Shown one piece after another: positions 49,418 to 58,407 of a stretch of DNA of 64,000 bases (positions within the stretch are counted from its first letter, which is position 1; each line of letters opens with the position of its first letter). The translations under genes and the position numbers were made by a program. Source of the stretch: an uncultured Aquimarina sp. GTDB lineage: Bacteria > Bacteroidota > Bacteroidia > Flavobacteriales > Flavobacteriaceae. The notes beneath the pieces were generated by a model. That model saw only the letters and a list, made by a program, of their open reading frames with translations. It was not told the origin of the DNA and did no database searches. Location: the NCBI GenBank assembly GCA_947500545.1, contig CANMSO010000008.1, positions 62,001 through 126,000 on the forward strand. The letters run 5' to 3'.

Positions 49418-50581
49418 TTAACCTCTGAACAAAAAGAACCTATCTTTCATATTCTCAATTTCTGAATTTTTATTGGTCACAATATAGTCGATTGCTTCAG
49501 TGGTAAAGTGTTGCCCCTTTTCTGTTAAAGAAACAATGTCATTGTCAATGAGGATCATATTGTTTTTTAATGCAAGATCTAAAACAGATTTAGATTTTAC
49601 CTTTTGCCAATTAATATGTTCATTAAGGTGTTTTACATGTCTTTCCGTTTCATCTTCTTCATGATTTCCTAAATGCAATAAAAAAGTAAGTAAAGATACT
49701 TCTATACGCTGCTGTTTTTGGCGATACAATACAGAGAATAATCCTTTACTAGGTGCAAATAGGTATACAGTCAAAAATAGGAGCCCTAATACGGTAGTCA
49801 TAGATCCTGAGATGGAAGAGTCTAATCCGTGAGCTACCCAATATCCTGTAATGGCACTTCCTACACCAAATAATACTGCTAATACTAGCATTTTTTTGAG
49901 GTCATTGGTTAATAAATATGCAGTTGCAGCTGGTGCGATCATTAGTGCAATGACCAAGATAGCTCCCACTGCATCAAATGCACCAACTGTGGTGATTGAA
50001 GAAACTGTCATTAATCCATAATGCATCACTACAGGTGAAAGCCCTAAAGCTGAAGCTAAACCTGCATCAAAAGTACTAACTTTTAGTTCTTTAAAAAAGG
50101 CAAACAGTAGCCCTACCGTAATAAGTAGAATAGTACCGATAATCCATAAAGATTTGGGGCCTAGATCCAATTCATTAAAAATCAATCTGTCAAAAGGAGC
50201 AAAGGCAAGTTCGCCAAGGAGTACGGCATCAATATCCAGATGTACATCATTAGCGTTTTGTGAAATAAGTATGATGCCGATGCTAAAAAGGGCGGGAAAA
50301 ACTAAACCGATTGCTGTGTCTTCTTTTACTAATCCTGTTTTTTGAATAAATTCTACTAGTACCACTGTGATTACACCGCTTGCCGCAGCAAGAATAATTA
50401 GTAATGGTGAAGATAAATCATGCGTGATGAAAAAACCAATCACAATACCAGGTAGAATAGAGTGACTTATGGCATCTGTTATTAATGCCATTTTTCGCAG
50501 TACCAGAAACGTTCCTGGGATAGCGCAGGCAATAGCCACAAGACTGGCAATTAATTGTATTTCAATTTGTGCATTACTCAT
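49418..50581 (-). CDS. Metal ABC transporter permease with C-terminal winged helix (TroD-like)
   Basis: 387 aa. The first 280 residues are an ABC-3 (Zn/Mn/Fe) permease with 8-9 helices (ALITDAISHSILPGIVIGF is the family signature; cf. GDAISHAALPGIAIAF in the next gene). The last 100 residues are soluble and read like a DtxR-type winged helix (KSVLDLALKNNMILIDNDIVSLTEKGQHFT). It overlaps the other permease gene by 8 bases. The added domain may sense metal or contact regulators; see the findings. Confidence 0.9.
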   Translation of the reverse strand: MSNAQIEIQLIASLVAIACAIPGTFLVLRKMALITDAISHSILPGIVIGFFITHDLSSPLLIILAAASGVITVVLVEFIQKTGLVKEDTAIGLVFPALFSIGIILISQNANDVHLDIDAVLLGELAFAPFDRLIFNELDLGPKSLWIIGTILLITVGLLFAFFKELKVSTFDAGLASALGLSPVVMHYGLMTVSSITTVGAFDAVGAILVIALMIAPAATAYLLTNDLKKMLVLAVLFGVGSAITGYWVAHGLDSSISGSMTTVLGLLFLTVYLFAPSKGLFSVLYRQKQQRIEVSLLTFLLHLGNHEEDETERHVKHLNEHINWQKVKSKSVLDLALKNNMILIDNDIVSLTEKGQHFTTEAIDYIVTNKNSEIENMKDRFFLFRG

Positions 50582-51704
50582 TTTCTTCTTTGATTAATTG
50601 GTCATACAAATTAGCAGCTGTGTGATAGCCTGATTTTGTCATAGACCACATATTTCCCTGAATTTTCACATAATCTTGATCCTCTAGTTTTTGAAGAGAT
50701 TTTCTTGTGAAACCTTGAAAGTTATTCAAAATTTTGATAGCATGCGGATGAGAAATATCTTCATGTGTACTTGCTATGTTGTACATAAAAGATAGCGTTT
50801 TATGTAATTGAAGATCGTTTCTGTTTTTTCTAAAACGTATCTCTCTAAACAGCAACCCGCGCCCCGGTGAGAATATAAAAGAGAATAATACAAAAACCCC
50901 CGCAACTAATACAATTACTGGTCCAGTTGACAAGTTATTGTGGCTCGCACTAATTGCGGTTCCTATAACTCCTGAAAGTGCACCAAAGATTGCTGCTAAA
51001 ATAACCATTACAGATAGGTTATTTGTCCATTGTCGAGCTGCTGCTGCTGGTGCTAATAACATTGCACTCATTAATACTACTCCAACAGTCTGTAATCCCA
51101 AAACTATCGCAATTACGATAAAGGTAGTGATTAAGATATCTAAAAATTTGATATTGAAACCTAACGTTTTTGTATAATCTGCATCAAAAAGTAACAGCTT
51201 AAGTTCTTTCCAAAAAAGGAGTAAAATAATCAAACTTACCCCTGTAGTAATTACCATTAGCCATACATCACTTTCTAATAGAGTAGCGGCTTGCCCAAAA
51301 AGATAGCTTTCAAGACCAGCTTGATTGGCATTTGGCATTTTTTGGATGTATGTTAGTAGCAACATTCCAAATCCAAAAAACAGTGAAAGAATTAATCCTA
51401 AGGCTGTATCTGATTTAAGATGCGTTTTGCTGGTAATTCCTCGAATCCAAAAAGTGCCTATTAAACCACTGATTAAAGCTCCAAGCAGAAATGCAGAACT
51501 ATTTTTTGTCCCAATAATTATAAAAGCTATTGCAATACCTGGCAGAGCAGCATGTGAAATGGCATCTCCTAGTAAGCTTTGTTTTCGTAATACGGCAAAA
51601 CTGCCTAACATGCCACAAATAGCACCTAAAACAGCAGTCCCCAATGTTATTGTGCGTAAGGTGTAGTCTGTGAAGACGAGTTCTATGTATTGTTGTAAGT
51701 CCAT
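50574..51704 (-). CDS. Metal ABC transporter permease with C-terminal winged helix (TroC-like)
   Basis: 376 aa, homologous to the following permease. The ABC-3 core (KQSLLGDAISHAALPGIAIAFIII) is followed by a soluble C-terminal part of about 100 residues (TLSFMYNIASTHEDISHPHAIKILNNF, KLEDQDYVKIQGNMWSMTKSGYHTA) with a winged-helix look. Both permeases would form a heterodimer served by one ATPase. It starts 6 bases after the ATPase stop. Confidence 0.9.
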   Translation of the reverse strand: MDLQQYIELVFTDYTLRTITLGTAVLGAICGMLGSFAVLRKQSLLGDAISHAALPGIAIAFIIIGTKNSSAFLLGALISGLIGTFWIRGITSKTHLKSDTALGLILSLFFGFGMLLLTYIQKMPNANQAGLESYLFGQAATLLESDVWLMVITTGVSLIILLLFWKELKLLLFDADYTKTLGFNIKFLDILITTFIVIAIVLGLQTVGVVLMSAMLLAPAAAARQWTNNLSVMVILAAIFGALSGVIGTAISASHNNLSTGPVIVLVAGVFVLFSFIFSPGRGLLFREIRFRKNRNDLQLHKTLSFMYNIASTHEDISHPHAIKILNNFQGFTRKSLQKLEDQDYVKIQGNMWSMTKSGYHTAANLYDQLIKEENE

Positions 51705-51709
51705 AGTTG

Positions 51710-52447
51710 TTACTGTTGTACGCTCACCTTGTAATTAATTCCGTATGTTTTTGTTAAGTTATCGTCATTAAAAATATCCTTAACTGGTCCGGTAGCGATC
51801 TTTTTTACATTCAAAAAAGTAACCCAGTCAAAATATTCTGGTACGGTTTGTAAATCATGATGCACAACAATTACCGTTTTACCCGCTTTCCGTAGCTCTT
51901 TTAAGATATTGATAATTGCTTTCTCTGTGGTTGCATCTACTCCTTGGAATGGTTCATCCATAAAATAGATAGCAGCGTTTTGTACCAAAGCCCTGGCTAA
52001 AAATATACGTTGTTGTTGTCCGCCTGATAGTTGGCTTATTTGTCTATTTTTAAACGCAAGCATCCCTACTTTTTCAAGGGCTTCTAATGAAGCTTTTTTT
52101 TCTTTTTGCCCAGGCCTTTTGATCCAGCCTAAACTTCCGTAGGTCCCCATCATAACCACATCAAGTGAAGTGGTTGGAAAATCCCAGTCAACACTTCCTT
52201 TTTGGGGAACATAGGCTACTAGTGATCGTTGCTTTTTGTAAGGCTTTCCGTAGATTTTTACGCTTCCTGCAATGGGATTAATGATATCCAAAATCGATTT
52301 GATCAATGTAGATTTTCCAGCACCGTTAGGGCCAACGATTGCCATGAGTACTCCTTCGGGAATAGACAGGTCAATATCCCATAAAACAGGTTTGTAATTA
52401 TATGCTACGGTAAGGTCATCTATCTGAACTGCGATTTTATCTTCCAT
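51710..52447 (-). CDS. Metal ABC transporter ATP-binding protein (TroB-like)
   Basis: 245 aa. Walker A GPNGAGKST, Q-loop segment YVPQKGSVDWDFP, signature LSGGQQQR, Walker B IYFMDEPFQGVD and switch His in VVHHDL. The VPQ.GSVDWDFP motif is common to Mn/Zn-type importers (the SitB/TroB group). The gene shares one base with the binding-protein gene and precedes the two permease genes. Confidence 0.95.
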   Translation of the reverse strand: MEDKIAVQIDDLTVAYNYKPVLWDIDLSIPEGVLMAIVGPNGAGKSTLIKSILDIINPIAGSVKIYGKPYKKQRSLVAYVPQKGSVDWDFPTTSLDVVMMGTYGSLGWIKRPGQKEKKASLEALEKVGMLAFKNRQISQLSGGQQQRIFLARALVQNAAIYFMDEPFQGVDATTEKAIINILKELRKAGKTVIVVHHDLQTVPEYFDWVTFLNVKKIATGPVKDIFNDDNLTKTYGINYKVSVQQ

Positions 52448-53364
52448 TATTTCAATGCGTTTACGATGGTGCTTACGTTATATTCGAACATGCCTACATA
52501 GGTCCCTTCTTTTGTTCCTGGATTGCCAAGCGCATCCGAGAATAAGGTTCCTCCTATAGTTACTTCATGATTTTTGGATTTTACAGCCGCCTGTAACGCT
52601 TCAATTGTTCGCTTAGGCACCGAAGTTTCAACAAAAATAGCTTTTACTTCTTTTTCAATAATAAAATTAGCCAACTTTTGTACATCTTGAACTCCGGCTT
52701 CTGTAGCTGTAGATAGTCCCTGTAGTCCCACTACATTAAAATCGTAAGCTTTCCCAAAATAACTAAAAGCGTCATGTGCAGTGACTAAAATTCGCTTTTC
52801 CTTAGGTAGACCATTTATAATATTTTCTAATTTACTTTCTAATTCGTTTAGTTTAGCTAAGTACTTTTTTCCGTTATTATCAAAAGCTTCAGCATTTTTT
52901 TGGTCAATTTCTTTAAGAGCTTTGATTACAAAAGAAGTTACAATTTTCCAATTATCTACACTAAACCATATGTGAGGATCGTAATTCGAGGCAAAGTAAT
53001 CGGAACCAATTAAAGTATTTTTATCTAAGCTTTCCCCAATTGCAATGGTTTTGATATCCTGATGCTCCATTTTTTCGAATACTTCGACTAATTTTCCTTC
53101 TAGGTGTAGACCATTATAAAAAATTACATCGGCATTTACTAGTTTAGTTACATCGCCTTCACTTGCCTTGTATAAATGAGGATCAACACCACTTCCCATT
53201 AGACCATTAACCTCAATTAAGTCTCCTCCAATATTCTTTACCAAATCTGTGATCATTGATGTAGTGGTAACCACATTGAGTTTTTGGTTTTCGTCTTTTA
53301 CTTCTTTTTTACAAGAGAATAGTACTGTTGTAATTACTAGTATTATAGAAATTCTTTGTATCAT
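52447..53364 (-). CDS. Metal ABC transporter substrate-binding lipoprotein (TroA-like)
   Basis: 305 aa cluster A-I binding protein. Lipobox ending VLFSC at residue 17. Metal ligands appear as His in GVDPHLYKAS, LHLEG, YDPHIWFSV and VTAHDAF, and Glu/Asp in VETSVPKR and FSDALG; the long helix QTNAEAF-like is present. No His-rich loop of the ZnuA type is seen, so Mn or Fe is as likely as Zn. It delivers the metal to the TroBCD-like transporter at the inner membrane. Confidence 0.93.
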   Translation of the reverse strand: MIQRISIILVITTVLFSCKKEVKDENQKLNVVTTTSMITDLVKNIGGDLIEVNGLMGSGVDPHLYKASEGDVTKLVNADVIFYNGLHLEGKLVEVFEKMEHQDIKTIAIGESLDKNTLIGSDYFASNYDPHIWFSVDNWKIVTSFVIKALKEIDQKNAEAFDNNGKKYLAKLNELESKLENIINGLPKEKRILVTAHDAFSYFGKAYDFNVVGLQGLSTATEAGVQDVQKLANFIIEKEVKAIFVETSVPKRTIEALQAAVKSKNHEVTIGGTLFSDALGNPGTKEGTYVGMFEYNVSTIVNALK

Positions 53365-53388
53365 TTTAATGTTTTTAAGCCTGTTTTT

Positions 53389-54183
53389 TTAGTTAGGTAA
53401 TCGTACACTTACTCCTGCGCTAAGCAATAAGTTTTGCCCTTCAGTAATACCAGATCCTACTGTAGCATCTAGTTGTATAGAATCACTTAACAAATAAGTG
53501 AATCCTGCATCCCATAGGTGATTTGCCCTACTATCTTCAGGTAGATCTCCATATAGTTCTACATAAACACCCAGGTTATCTGTAATGCTATATCCATAAA
53601 CAAATGTATATACATAGGCAGCTTCTGGAGAATCATCACCCCAAGCAGCACCTAAATTATAGGATAAGCTTGATTTTTTGCTTAATGTATGTGCAAATGA
53701 AAATCTAAAATCAACACCGGTAGTTTCAGGTCTAAAATCGTTACCAGCACTAAAAGGTAGATGTAAATGCCCAAGTAATCCTATTTCTGGTAATATTCCT
53801 TTTTCTTCTGTAATGCCAATTTTGGCTCCCAATAGTAAAGGTGACAAGCCACTAGCAATATCATCCAGTTCTGTTCCATTAATTTCGGTTTTGGTTTCTG
53901 CAAAATCCCAACCTACTCTTAATTCAAGATTGTCTAATAATCCATATCGTAAAAGCATAGTATTAAATGTGGTGGTTTTTTGTTTGAAAGCATCTTCTCC
54001 TGCATCTTCATAAAATGCACCTGTTTCAATTTGTAAATATCCCTTTGGTACTAGTGTTGGAGACTCTGTTTGATCTGGTCTATCTGTTACAAGTGTTCCG
54101 GGATTAGTTTTTTCCTGAGAAAAAACACTTTTGAAACTTATTAAAGTTAAAAAAGTAAGTAAGATGATTCTTTGTAATTGCAT
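53389..54183 (-). CDS. Outer-membrane transporter-like protein of the metal operon
   Basis: 264 aa with signal peptide (LLTFLTLISFKSVFSQ). The sequence LVTDRPDQTESPTLVPKGYLQIETGAFYE and the strand pattern with a C-terminal strand (LLSAGVSVRLPN) belong to the PF13557-type (phenol MetA-pathway-like) outer-membrane barrels. First gene of the metal ABC operon, 25 bases before the binding-protein gene; likely a passage for the metal across the outer membrane. The minus-strand promoter lies just upstream. Confidence 0.8.
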   Translation of the reverse strand: MQLQRIILLTFLTLISFKSVFSQEKTNPGTLVTDRPDQTESPTLVPKGYLQIETGAFYEDAGEDAFKQKTTTFNTMLLRYGLLDNLELRVGWDFAETKTEINGTELDDIASGLSPLLLGAKIGITEEKGILPEIGLLGHLHLPFSAGNDFRPETTGVDFRFSFAHTLSKKSSLSYNLGAAWGDDSPEAAYVYTFVYGYSITDNLGVYVELYGDLPEDSRANHLWDAGFTYLLSDSIQLDATVGSGITEGQNLLLSAGVSVRLPN

Positions 54184-54200
54184 TAGGTTTAGTAATTTTG
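54171..54200 (+). promoter_or_regulatory. Promoter of the metal regulator gene
   Basis: TTTG (54171-54174), 18 bases, TAATTTTG (54193-54200): both elements match. The -33 lies inside the first codons of the divergent outer-membrane gene. Transcription would start near 54207, and the ATG of the regulator is about 28 bases on. Confidence 0.65.
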
Positions 54201-54214
54201 TTTTATTATTTATG

Positions 54215-54246
54215 CAAAACTAAAAAAGTTAGCCATGACTAACAAA
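54215..54246 (-). promoter_or_regulatory. Metal operon promoter with palindromic operator
   Basis: Read on the minus strand: TTTG (54246-54243), 20 bases, TAGTTTTG (54222-54215). Between these two elements lies the inverted repeat GTTAG-6-CTAAC (plus positions 54228-54232 and 54239-54243), which also covers the start codon of the regulator (54235-54237). A repressor bound here blocks operon transcription and also hits the regulator's own start. DtxR/MntR-type regulators bind such sites; the exact sequence is inferred. Confidence 0.6.
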
Positions 54247-54921
54247 TTAAATTCGAATAATTTAACAAAAAGTGAAGAAGATTATTTAAAAGCTCTTTTT
54301 CAGCTGCTTGTAGAGGACGATTCTGCTAAGGTTGGTAATAATCAACTTGCTGATTATTTAAATGTTTCTCCAGCTTCAACAAACAACATGATTAAAAAGT
54401 TGAAGGGTAAAAATTATGTTGTAAGCGAAAAATATGGGAAGCTAGACTTAACAGAAGATGGCAAGGCCATAGCTGTACGGTTAATTAGGAAACATAGGTT
54501 GTGGGAAACTTTTCTGTGTAATTATTTAAATTTTACATGGGATGAGGTACATGATGTTGCAGAACAACTAGAGCACATAAAGTCTCGTAAATTGATTGAT
54601 GAGTTAGATCGGTTTATGGATTTTCCTAAGAAAGATCCTCATGGCGAACAAATACCTGATGCTAATGGTGAATATTCGATATTGCCCAAAGTAACACTAT
54701 CTTCCTTATCAGAAGGAGATGTGTGTAAATTGATGGCAGTTAACGATGGTTCTGTTAATTTTTTAAAATATGTATCAGCTATTGGTTTGGTATTAAGTAG
54801 TGAAATAAAAATTCTTGAAGTTAGAGAATTTGATAACTCTATCCGGATTCAGTTTAACGATACCGTAGAAACCGTTACAAGAAAATTTGCAGATAATGTA
54901 TTCGTAAAGAAGGTTGTATAA
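54235..54921 (+). CDS. DtxR/MntR-family metal-dependent regulator
   Basis: 228 aa. N-terminal winged helix (KSEEDYLKALFQLLVEDD…NNQLADYLNVSPASTNNMIKKLKGKNYV), a helical dimerisation and metal-binding domain (AVRLIRKHRLWETFL, HDVAEQLEHIKSRKLIDELDRFM), and a C-terminal FeoA/SH3-like domain (LSEGDVCKLMAVND). It represses metal uptake when its metal is bound. Its position opposite the metal ABC operon, with overlapping promoters and an operator, identifies it as that operon's regulator. Mn, Fe or Zn cannot be decided by sequence. Confidence 0.93.
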   Translation: MTNKLNSNNLTKSEEDYLKALFQLLVEDDSAKVGNNQLADYLNVSPASTNNMIKKLKGKNYVVSEKYGKLDLTEDGKAIAVRLIRKHRLWETFLCNYLNFTWDEVHDVAEQLEHIKSRKLIDELDRFMDFPKKDPHGEQIPDANGEYSILPKVTLSSLSEGDVCKLMAVNDGSVNFLKYVSAIGLVLSSEIKILEVREFDNSIRIQFNDTVETVTRKFADNVFVKKVV

Positions 54922-54975
54922 TTTTCGTAAATGTTAAAATAGAGTTTGTCTATAAGATTGTTAAAGAATTGCTGT

Positions 54976-54983
54976 TATCTTTG
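54976..54983 (+). promoter_or_regulatory. -7 promoter element before the exonuclease gene
   Basis: TATCTTTG is an exact TAnnTTTG, 20 bases upstream of the ATG at 55003. No TTG at the right distance; ATTG at 54957-54960 is 15 bases away. Confidence 0.4.
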
Positions 54984-55002
54984 AGTATCACACAATCAAT
55001 TT

Positions 55003-55782
55003 ATGGAGCTTAATTTAAAAAAACCGATATGTTTTTTTGATCTTGAAACTACCGGTATAAATATATCTAAAGATCGAATTGTAGAAATTTCTATTCTAAA
55101 AATATTTCCAAATGGCACGCAGGAAAGTAAAACTTGGTTGGTAAATCCTGAAATGCCAATTCCTGCAGAAACTACTGCAGTGCATGGTATAGATGACGCA
55201 AAGGTAGCTAATGAGCCTACTTTTAAACAATTGGCATTAAAGGTTAGCGAGATGATCAAAGGGTGTGATCTAGGAGGGTTTAATTCTAATCGGTTTGATA
55301 TCCCATTATTGGCAGAAGAACTACTAAGAGCAGGACTGGATTTTGATATGAAAAATACCGTTGCGGTTGATGTTCAAACTATTTATCATAAAATGGAAAA
55401 GAGAACGTTATCTGCCGCGTATAAATTTTATTGTGATAAGGATTTGGATAACGCCCACTCTGCTGAAGCCGATACTTTAGCAACATATGAAGTATTAAAG
55501 TCGCAGCTAGATCGATATCCCGAATTAGAAAATGACACCAAATTTTTGGCAGAATTTAGTTCTAGAAAACAGTTTGCTGATTTTGCTGGTTTCATTGCTT
55601 ATGATGACAATGGGAAAGAAGTTTTTTCATTTGGAAAGCATAAAGGGAAATTGGTAGAACAAGTAATGAAAGAAGAACCAGGATATTTTGGATGGATTCA
55701 AAATGCTGATTTTCCTTTGTATACTAAAAAGGTACTTACAGCTGTTAGACTTCGTAAGTTAAATAATAGTTTAAAATTATAA
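55003..55782 (+). CDS. DEDDh 3'-5' exonuclease (PolIII epsilon-like)
   Basis: 259 aa. The exonuclease motifs are FFDLETTGIN (ExoI: D-x-E), FNSNRFDIPLL (ExoII) and HSAEADTLATYEVL (ExoIII with H-x4-D). After about residue 195 a short domain with FGKHKGKLVEQVMKEEPGYFGWI follows, a fold found fused to exonucleases in flavobacteria. Degrades single-stranded 3' ends; proofreading or repair. It heads a run of four same-strand genes up to cinA. Confidence 0.92.
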   Translation: MELNLKKPICFFDLETTGINISKDRIVEISILKIFPNGTQESKTWLVNPEMPIPAETTAVHGIDDAKVANEPTFKQLALKVSEMIKGCDLGGFNSNRFDIPLLAEELLRAGLDFDMKNTVAVDVQTIYHKMEKRTLSAAYKFYCDKDLDNAHSAEADTLATYEVLKSQLDRYPELENDTKFLAEFSSRKQFADFAGFIAYDDNGKEVFSFGKHKGKLVEQVMKEEPGYFGWIQNADFPLYTKKVLTAVRLRKLNNSLKL

Positions 55783-55807
55783 TTGTTTTTCTTATCACTT
55801 TAGAACA

Positions 55808-56419
55808 ATGAAACTCATTTGTATCGGTCGTAATTACACAGATCATATTGAAGAATTGGAAAACGAAAGACCAACGGATCCGGTAATTTTCATGAAACCA
55901 GACACTGCTATTTTGCTTAAAAAGCAGCCTTTTTTTATTCCGGATTTTTCTGATGATGTGCATCATGAAGTAGAGGTGTTAGTAAAAATAAAAAAGGTTG
56001 GAAAGTATATTGAGAAAAAATTTGCAAATAAGTATTATGACGAAATTAGTTTAGGAATAGATTTTACGGCTAGAGATTTGCAGCGTAGCCTTAAGAAAAA
56101 AGGTTTACCTTGGGAAAAAGCTAAGGCCTTTGATGGTGCCGCTGTTATTGGGAGCTGGGTTTCGAAAAAAGAGTATGGTGATGTGGATAATATTGATTTT
56201 CACTTGGAGAAAAACGGGGAGGTTGTTCAGGAAGGTAATACCAGACTTATGTTATGGAAGATTGACGAATTAATAGAATATGTGTCAAAATATTTTACTT
56301 TAAAGATAGGAGATGTTATATTTACGGGTACACCGGCTGGTGTTGGAGCTGTAAAACAAGAAGACATTTTGACCGGATACATTAGCAACAAACAATTTTT
56401 TTCAATAAAAGTAAAATAG
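55808..56419 (+). CDS. Fumarylacetoacetate hydrolase family protein
   Basis: 203 aa. FAH fold: MKLICIGRNYTDHIEEL, PVIFMKPDTAILLK, HHEVEVLVKIKKVGKYI with metal ligands, GIDFTARDLQ and the end FTGTPAGVGAV. These enzymes cleave C-C bonds of 2-oxo acids or act as tautomerases/decarboxylases (YcgM group); substrate unknown. Metal (Mg) dependent. It lies 25 bases after the exonuclease gene. Confidence 0.93.
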   Translation: MKLICIGRNYTDHIEELENERPTDPVIFMKPDTAILLKKQPFFIPDFSDDVHHEVEVLVKIKKVGKYIEKKFANKYYDEISLGIDFTARDLQRSLKKKGLPWEKAKAFDGAAVIGSWVSKKEYGDVDNIDFHLEKNGEVVQEGNTRLMLWKIDELIEYVSKYFTLKIGDVIFTGTPAGVGAVKQEDILTGYISNKQFFSIKVK

Positions 56420-56758
56420 ATGAGCAAAGGATATAGTTTAAAACATGTAAATGAATTATCTGGTGGGGATAATGAGTTTATAGCTGTATTAGTACAAACC
56501 TTTTTAGAAGAAATACCTCCGGATCTTGATAGTATGGTTCAGGCTGTAGATTCTGACAACCCTCAAATGGCATATCAATATGCTCATAAGATGAAACCTA
56601 ATCTTCAACTATTTGATATCGATCTTTTAACCCAAATTAAACAAATAGAAGCTTGGTCCAAAACTAAAAAAGCTAAAGAACAAATAAAACCAGTGCTGGA
56701 TCATATTGTGTTAACTGTAAATGGAGCTATAGAAGATTTGAAAGAAGACTTCAGTTAA
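56420..56758 (+). CDS. Hpt-domain phosphotransfer protein
   Basis: 112 aa four-helix bundle with the phosphorylatable His56 in AYQYAHKMKPNLQLF (consensus AHxLKG; here the last two are M and K/P variations). It starts directly after the FAH stop. No kinase or response regulator is next to it, so partners are elsewhere; a role in a phosphorelay is likely from the conserved motif alone. Confidence 0.85.
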   Translation: MSKGYSLKHVNELSGGDNEFIAVLVQTFLEEIPPDLDSMVQAVDSDNPQMAYQYAHKMKPNLQLFDIDLLTQIKQIEAWSKTKKAKEQIKPVLDHIVLTVNGAIEDLKEDFS

Positions 56759-56760
56759 AT

Positions 56761-58005
56761 ATGCTAGCAGAAATAATTACTATAGGTGATGAAATTCTAA
56801 TTGGTCAAATTGTAGATTCCAATTCTGCATTTATTGGTAGAGAACTCAATAAAATTGGTGTTGATGTTTACCAAATTACTTCGATTAGTGATGATAAGCA
56901 GCATATTCTTAATGCTATGCATGACGCTAGCAATAGAGTAGATGTTATTTTGATTACTGGTGGGTTGGGGCCTACTAAAGATGATATTACTAAACATACA
57001 ATTTGCGAGTATTTCAATGACACCTTAGTGCAAAATAAGGATGTGTTAAGGAATATAGAAGAGTTGTTTAAAAAATATATTTCCACACCTATTTCTGATA
57101 TTAACAGGCAACAAGCTCTTGTGCCCACTAAAGCAAAGGCCTTGATGAACATTTATGGTACTGCACCCGGAATGTGGATAGAGAAAGAAAACAAAGTTTT
57201 CGTATCAATGCCTGGGGTTCCTTATGAGATGAAAGGTTTGATGAAAAATGAGGTGCTGCCAAGGTTACAAAAAAGGTTTGATAGGCCCTTTATACTTCAT
57301 AAGACTGTCCTAACATATGGTGTAGGAGAAAGCGCTATTGCAGAAAAAATTGAGGATTGGGAGGATAACCTACCATCATTTATAAAATTGGCGTATTTGC
57401 CAAACTTGGGAAAAGTAAGACTTCGGCTTTCTGCTAGAGGTAATAACAAGAAATTGCTTGAAGATGCTATTGAAAGTAAAATAAGTGCGCTTGATAAGCT
57501 TATTGGCGATATTATTATCGGTTATGAAGACGACGAAACAATAGAGGTTAGGATTGGTAAGCTTTTAATGAGTAGGTCTAAAACAGTTTCTGTTGCAGAA
57601 AGTTGTACTGGCGGTATGATTGCACAATCATTTACTGCAAATGCAGGAGCTTCTGCATATTTTAATGGGGGAGCTGTTACCTATGCTACACAATCCAAAG
57701 TTGAAGTGTTGGGCATAGATGCTGGCGTTATAGAAGAACATACAGTAACGAGTCCTGAGGTGGCAGAGGCAATGGCGGTAGCTGTAAAAGAAAAATTTAA
57801 ATCTGATTATGCTATTGCTACAACCGGAAATGCAGGCCCGGCAAAAGGTGATGGAATGGTAGATGTTGGAACAGTTTTTATAGCTATTGCAACTCCAGAA
57901 AAAGTCTTTTCGCAAAAATTTGTTTTTGGTAATTCAAGAGAACGTACAATAGGTAAGGCTGTGGCTAAGTCTTTTGAACTTTTACTGAAAGAATTAGAAC
58001 AATAG
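56761..58005 (+). CDS. cinA: CinA-like protein (nicotinamide-nucleotide amidohydrolase)
   Basis: 414 aa. N-terminal MoaB/MocF-like domain (AEIITIGDEILIGQIVDSNS, LITGGLGPTKDDITK, MPGVPYEMKG) and a C-terminal PncC deamidase domain (VSVAESCTGGMIAQSFT, FNGGAVTYATQSK, ATTGNAGPAKGDGM). The catalytic Ser lies in ESCTGG. Converts NMN to nicotinate mononucleotide and takes part in repair of damaged nicotinamide nucleotides. It starts 2 bases after the Hpt gene stop. Confidence 0.95.
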   Translation: MLAEIITIGDEILIGQIVDSNSAFIGRELNKIGVDVYQITSISDDKQHILNAMHDASNRVDVILITGGLGPTKDDITKHTICEYFNDTLVQNKDVLRNIEELFKKYISTPISDINRQQALVPTKAKALMNIYGTAPGMWIEKENKVFVSMPGVPYEMKGLMKNEVLPRLQKRFDRPFILHKTVLTYGVGESAIAEKIEDWEDNLPSFIKLAYLPNLGKVRLRLSARGNNKKLLEDAIESKISALDKLIGDIIIGYEDDETIEVRIGKLLMSRSKTVSVAESCTGGMIAQSFTANAGASAYFNGGAVTYATQSKVEVLGIDAGVIEEHTVTSPEVAEAMAVAVKEKFKSDYAIATTGNAGPAKGDGMVDVGTVFIAIATPEKVFSQKFVFGNSRERTIGKAVAKSFELLLKELEQ

Positions 58006-58014
58006 TCTAAAATT

Positions 58015-58407
58015 CTAAGCACTTTTTTTAGTCCAGTTAATAGCATCTTTTAGATCACTAAATTGATAAAATGGTTTTTTGGCAAAGTGTTGTTCTACAA
58101 CAATTGATTTCTCACATGCTTCGGTGTATGTTACAACACCGTAACCATTAAAGTTTTCCATGGTGTTAAGGGGGCAATATAGATAATCTATCGGAGCTAT
58201 TGAATGAGAATTAATTCTGTTTGAAATATATGAAAAAGATTTTCCGTCTCCATAATGTTTAAGGATTAATGGGATTAGATCATCAAGTTTTTTCAGAGTT
58301 ATAACCTCTCCTTCATTTACTTCTGCTATAAAATATTGCTCGTAAAAGTAATAGGTGCCAAGTTTGAGATTTCGTACTTCTATTAGTTTATCGTTTCCTG
58401 TTTTCAT
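58015..58407 (-). CDS. Small protein of a three-member family, STAS/SEC14-like, copy 1
   Basis: 130 aa. Homologous to the genes at 58631-59032 and 59190-59591; shared core LGTYYFYEQYFIAEVNEGE, SYISNRINSHSIAP and GYGVVTYTEACEKSIVVE. The pattern is like SpoIIAA/STAS-type folds in flavobacteria, from memory. No catalytic motif. It is the most diverged of the three. It lies directly after cinA on the opposite strand. Confidence 0.7.
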   Translation of the reverse strand: MKTGNDKLIEVRNLKLGTYYFYEQYFIAEVNEGEVITLKKLDDLIPLILKHYGDGKSFSYISNRINSHSIAPIDYLYCPLNTMENFNGYGVVTYTEACEKSIVVEQHFAKKPFYQFSDLKDAINWTKKSA

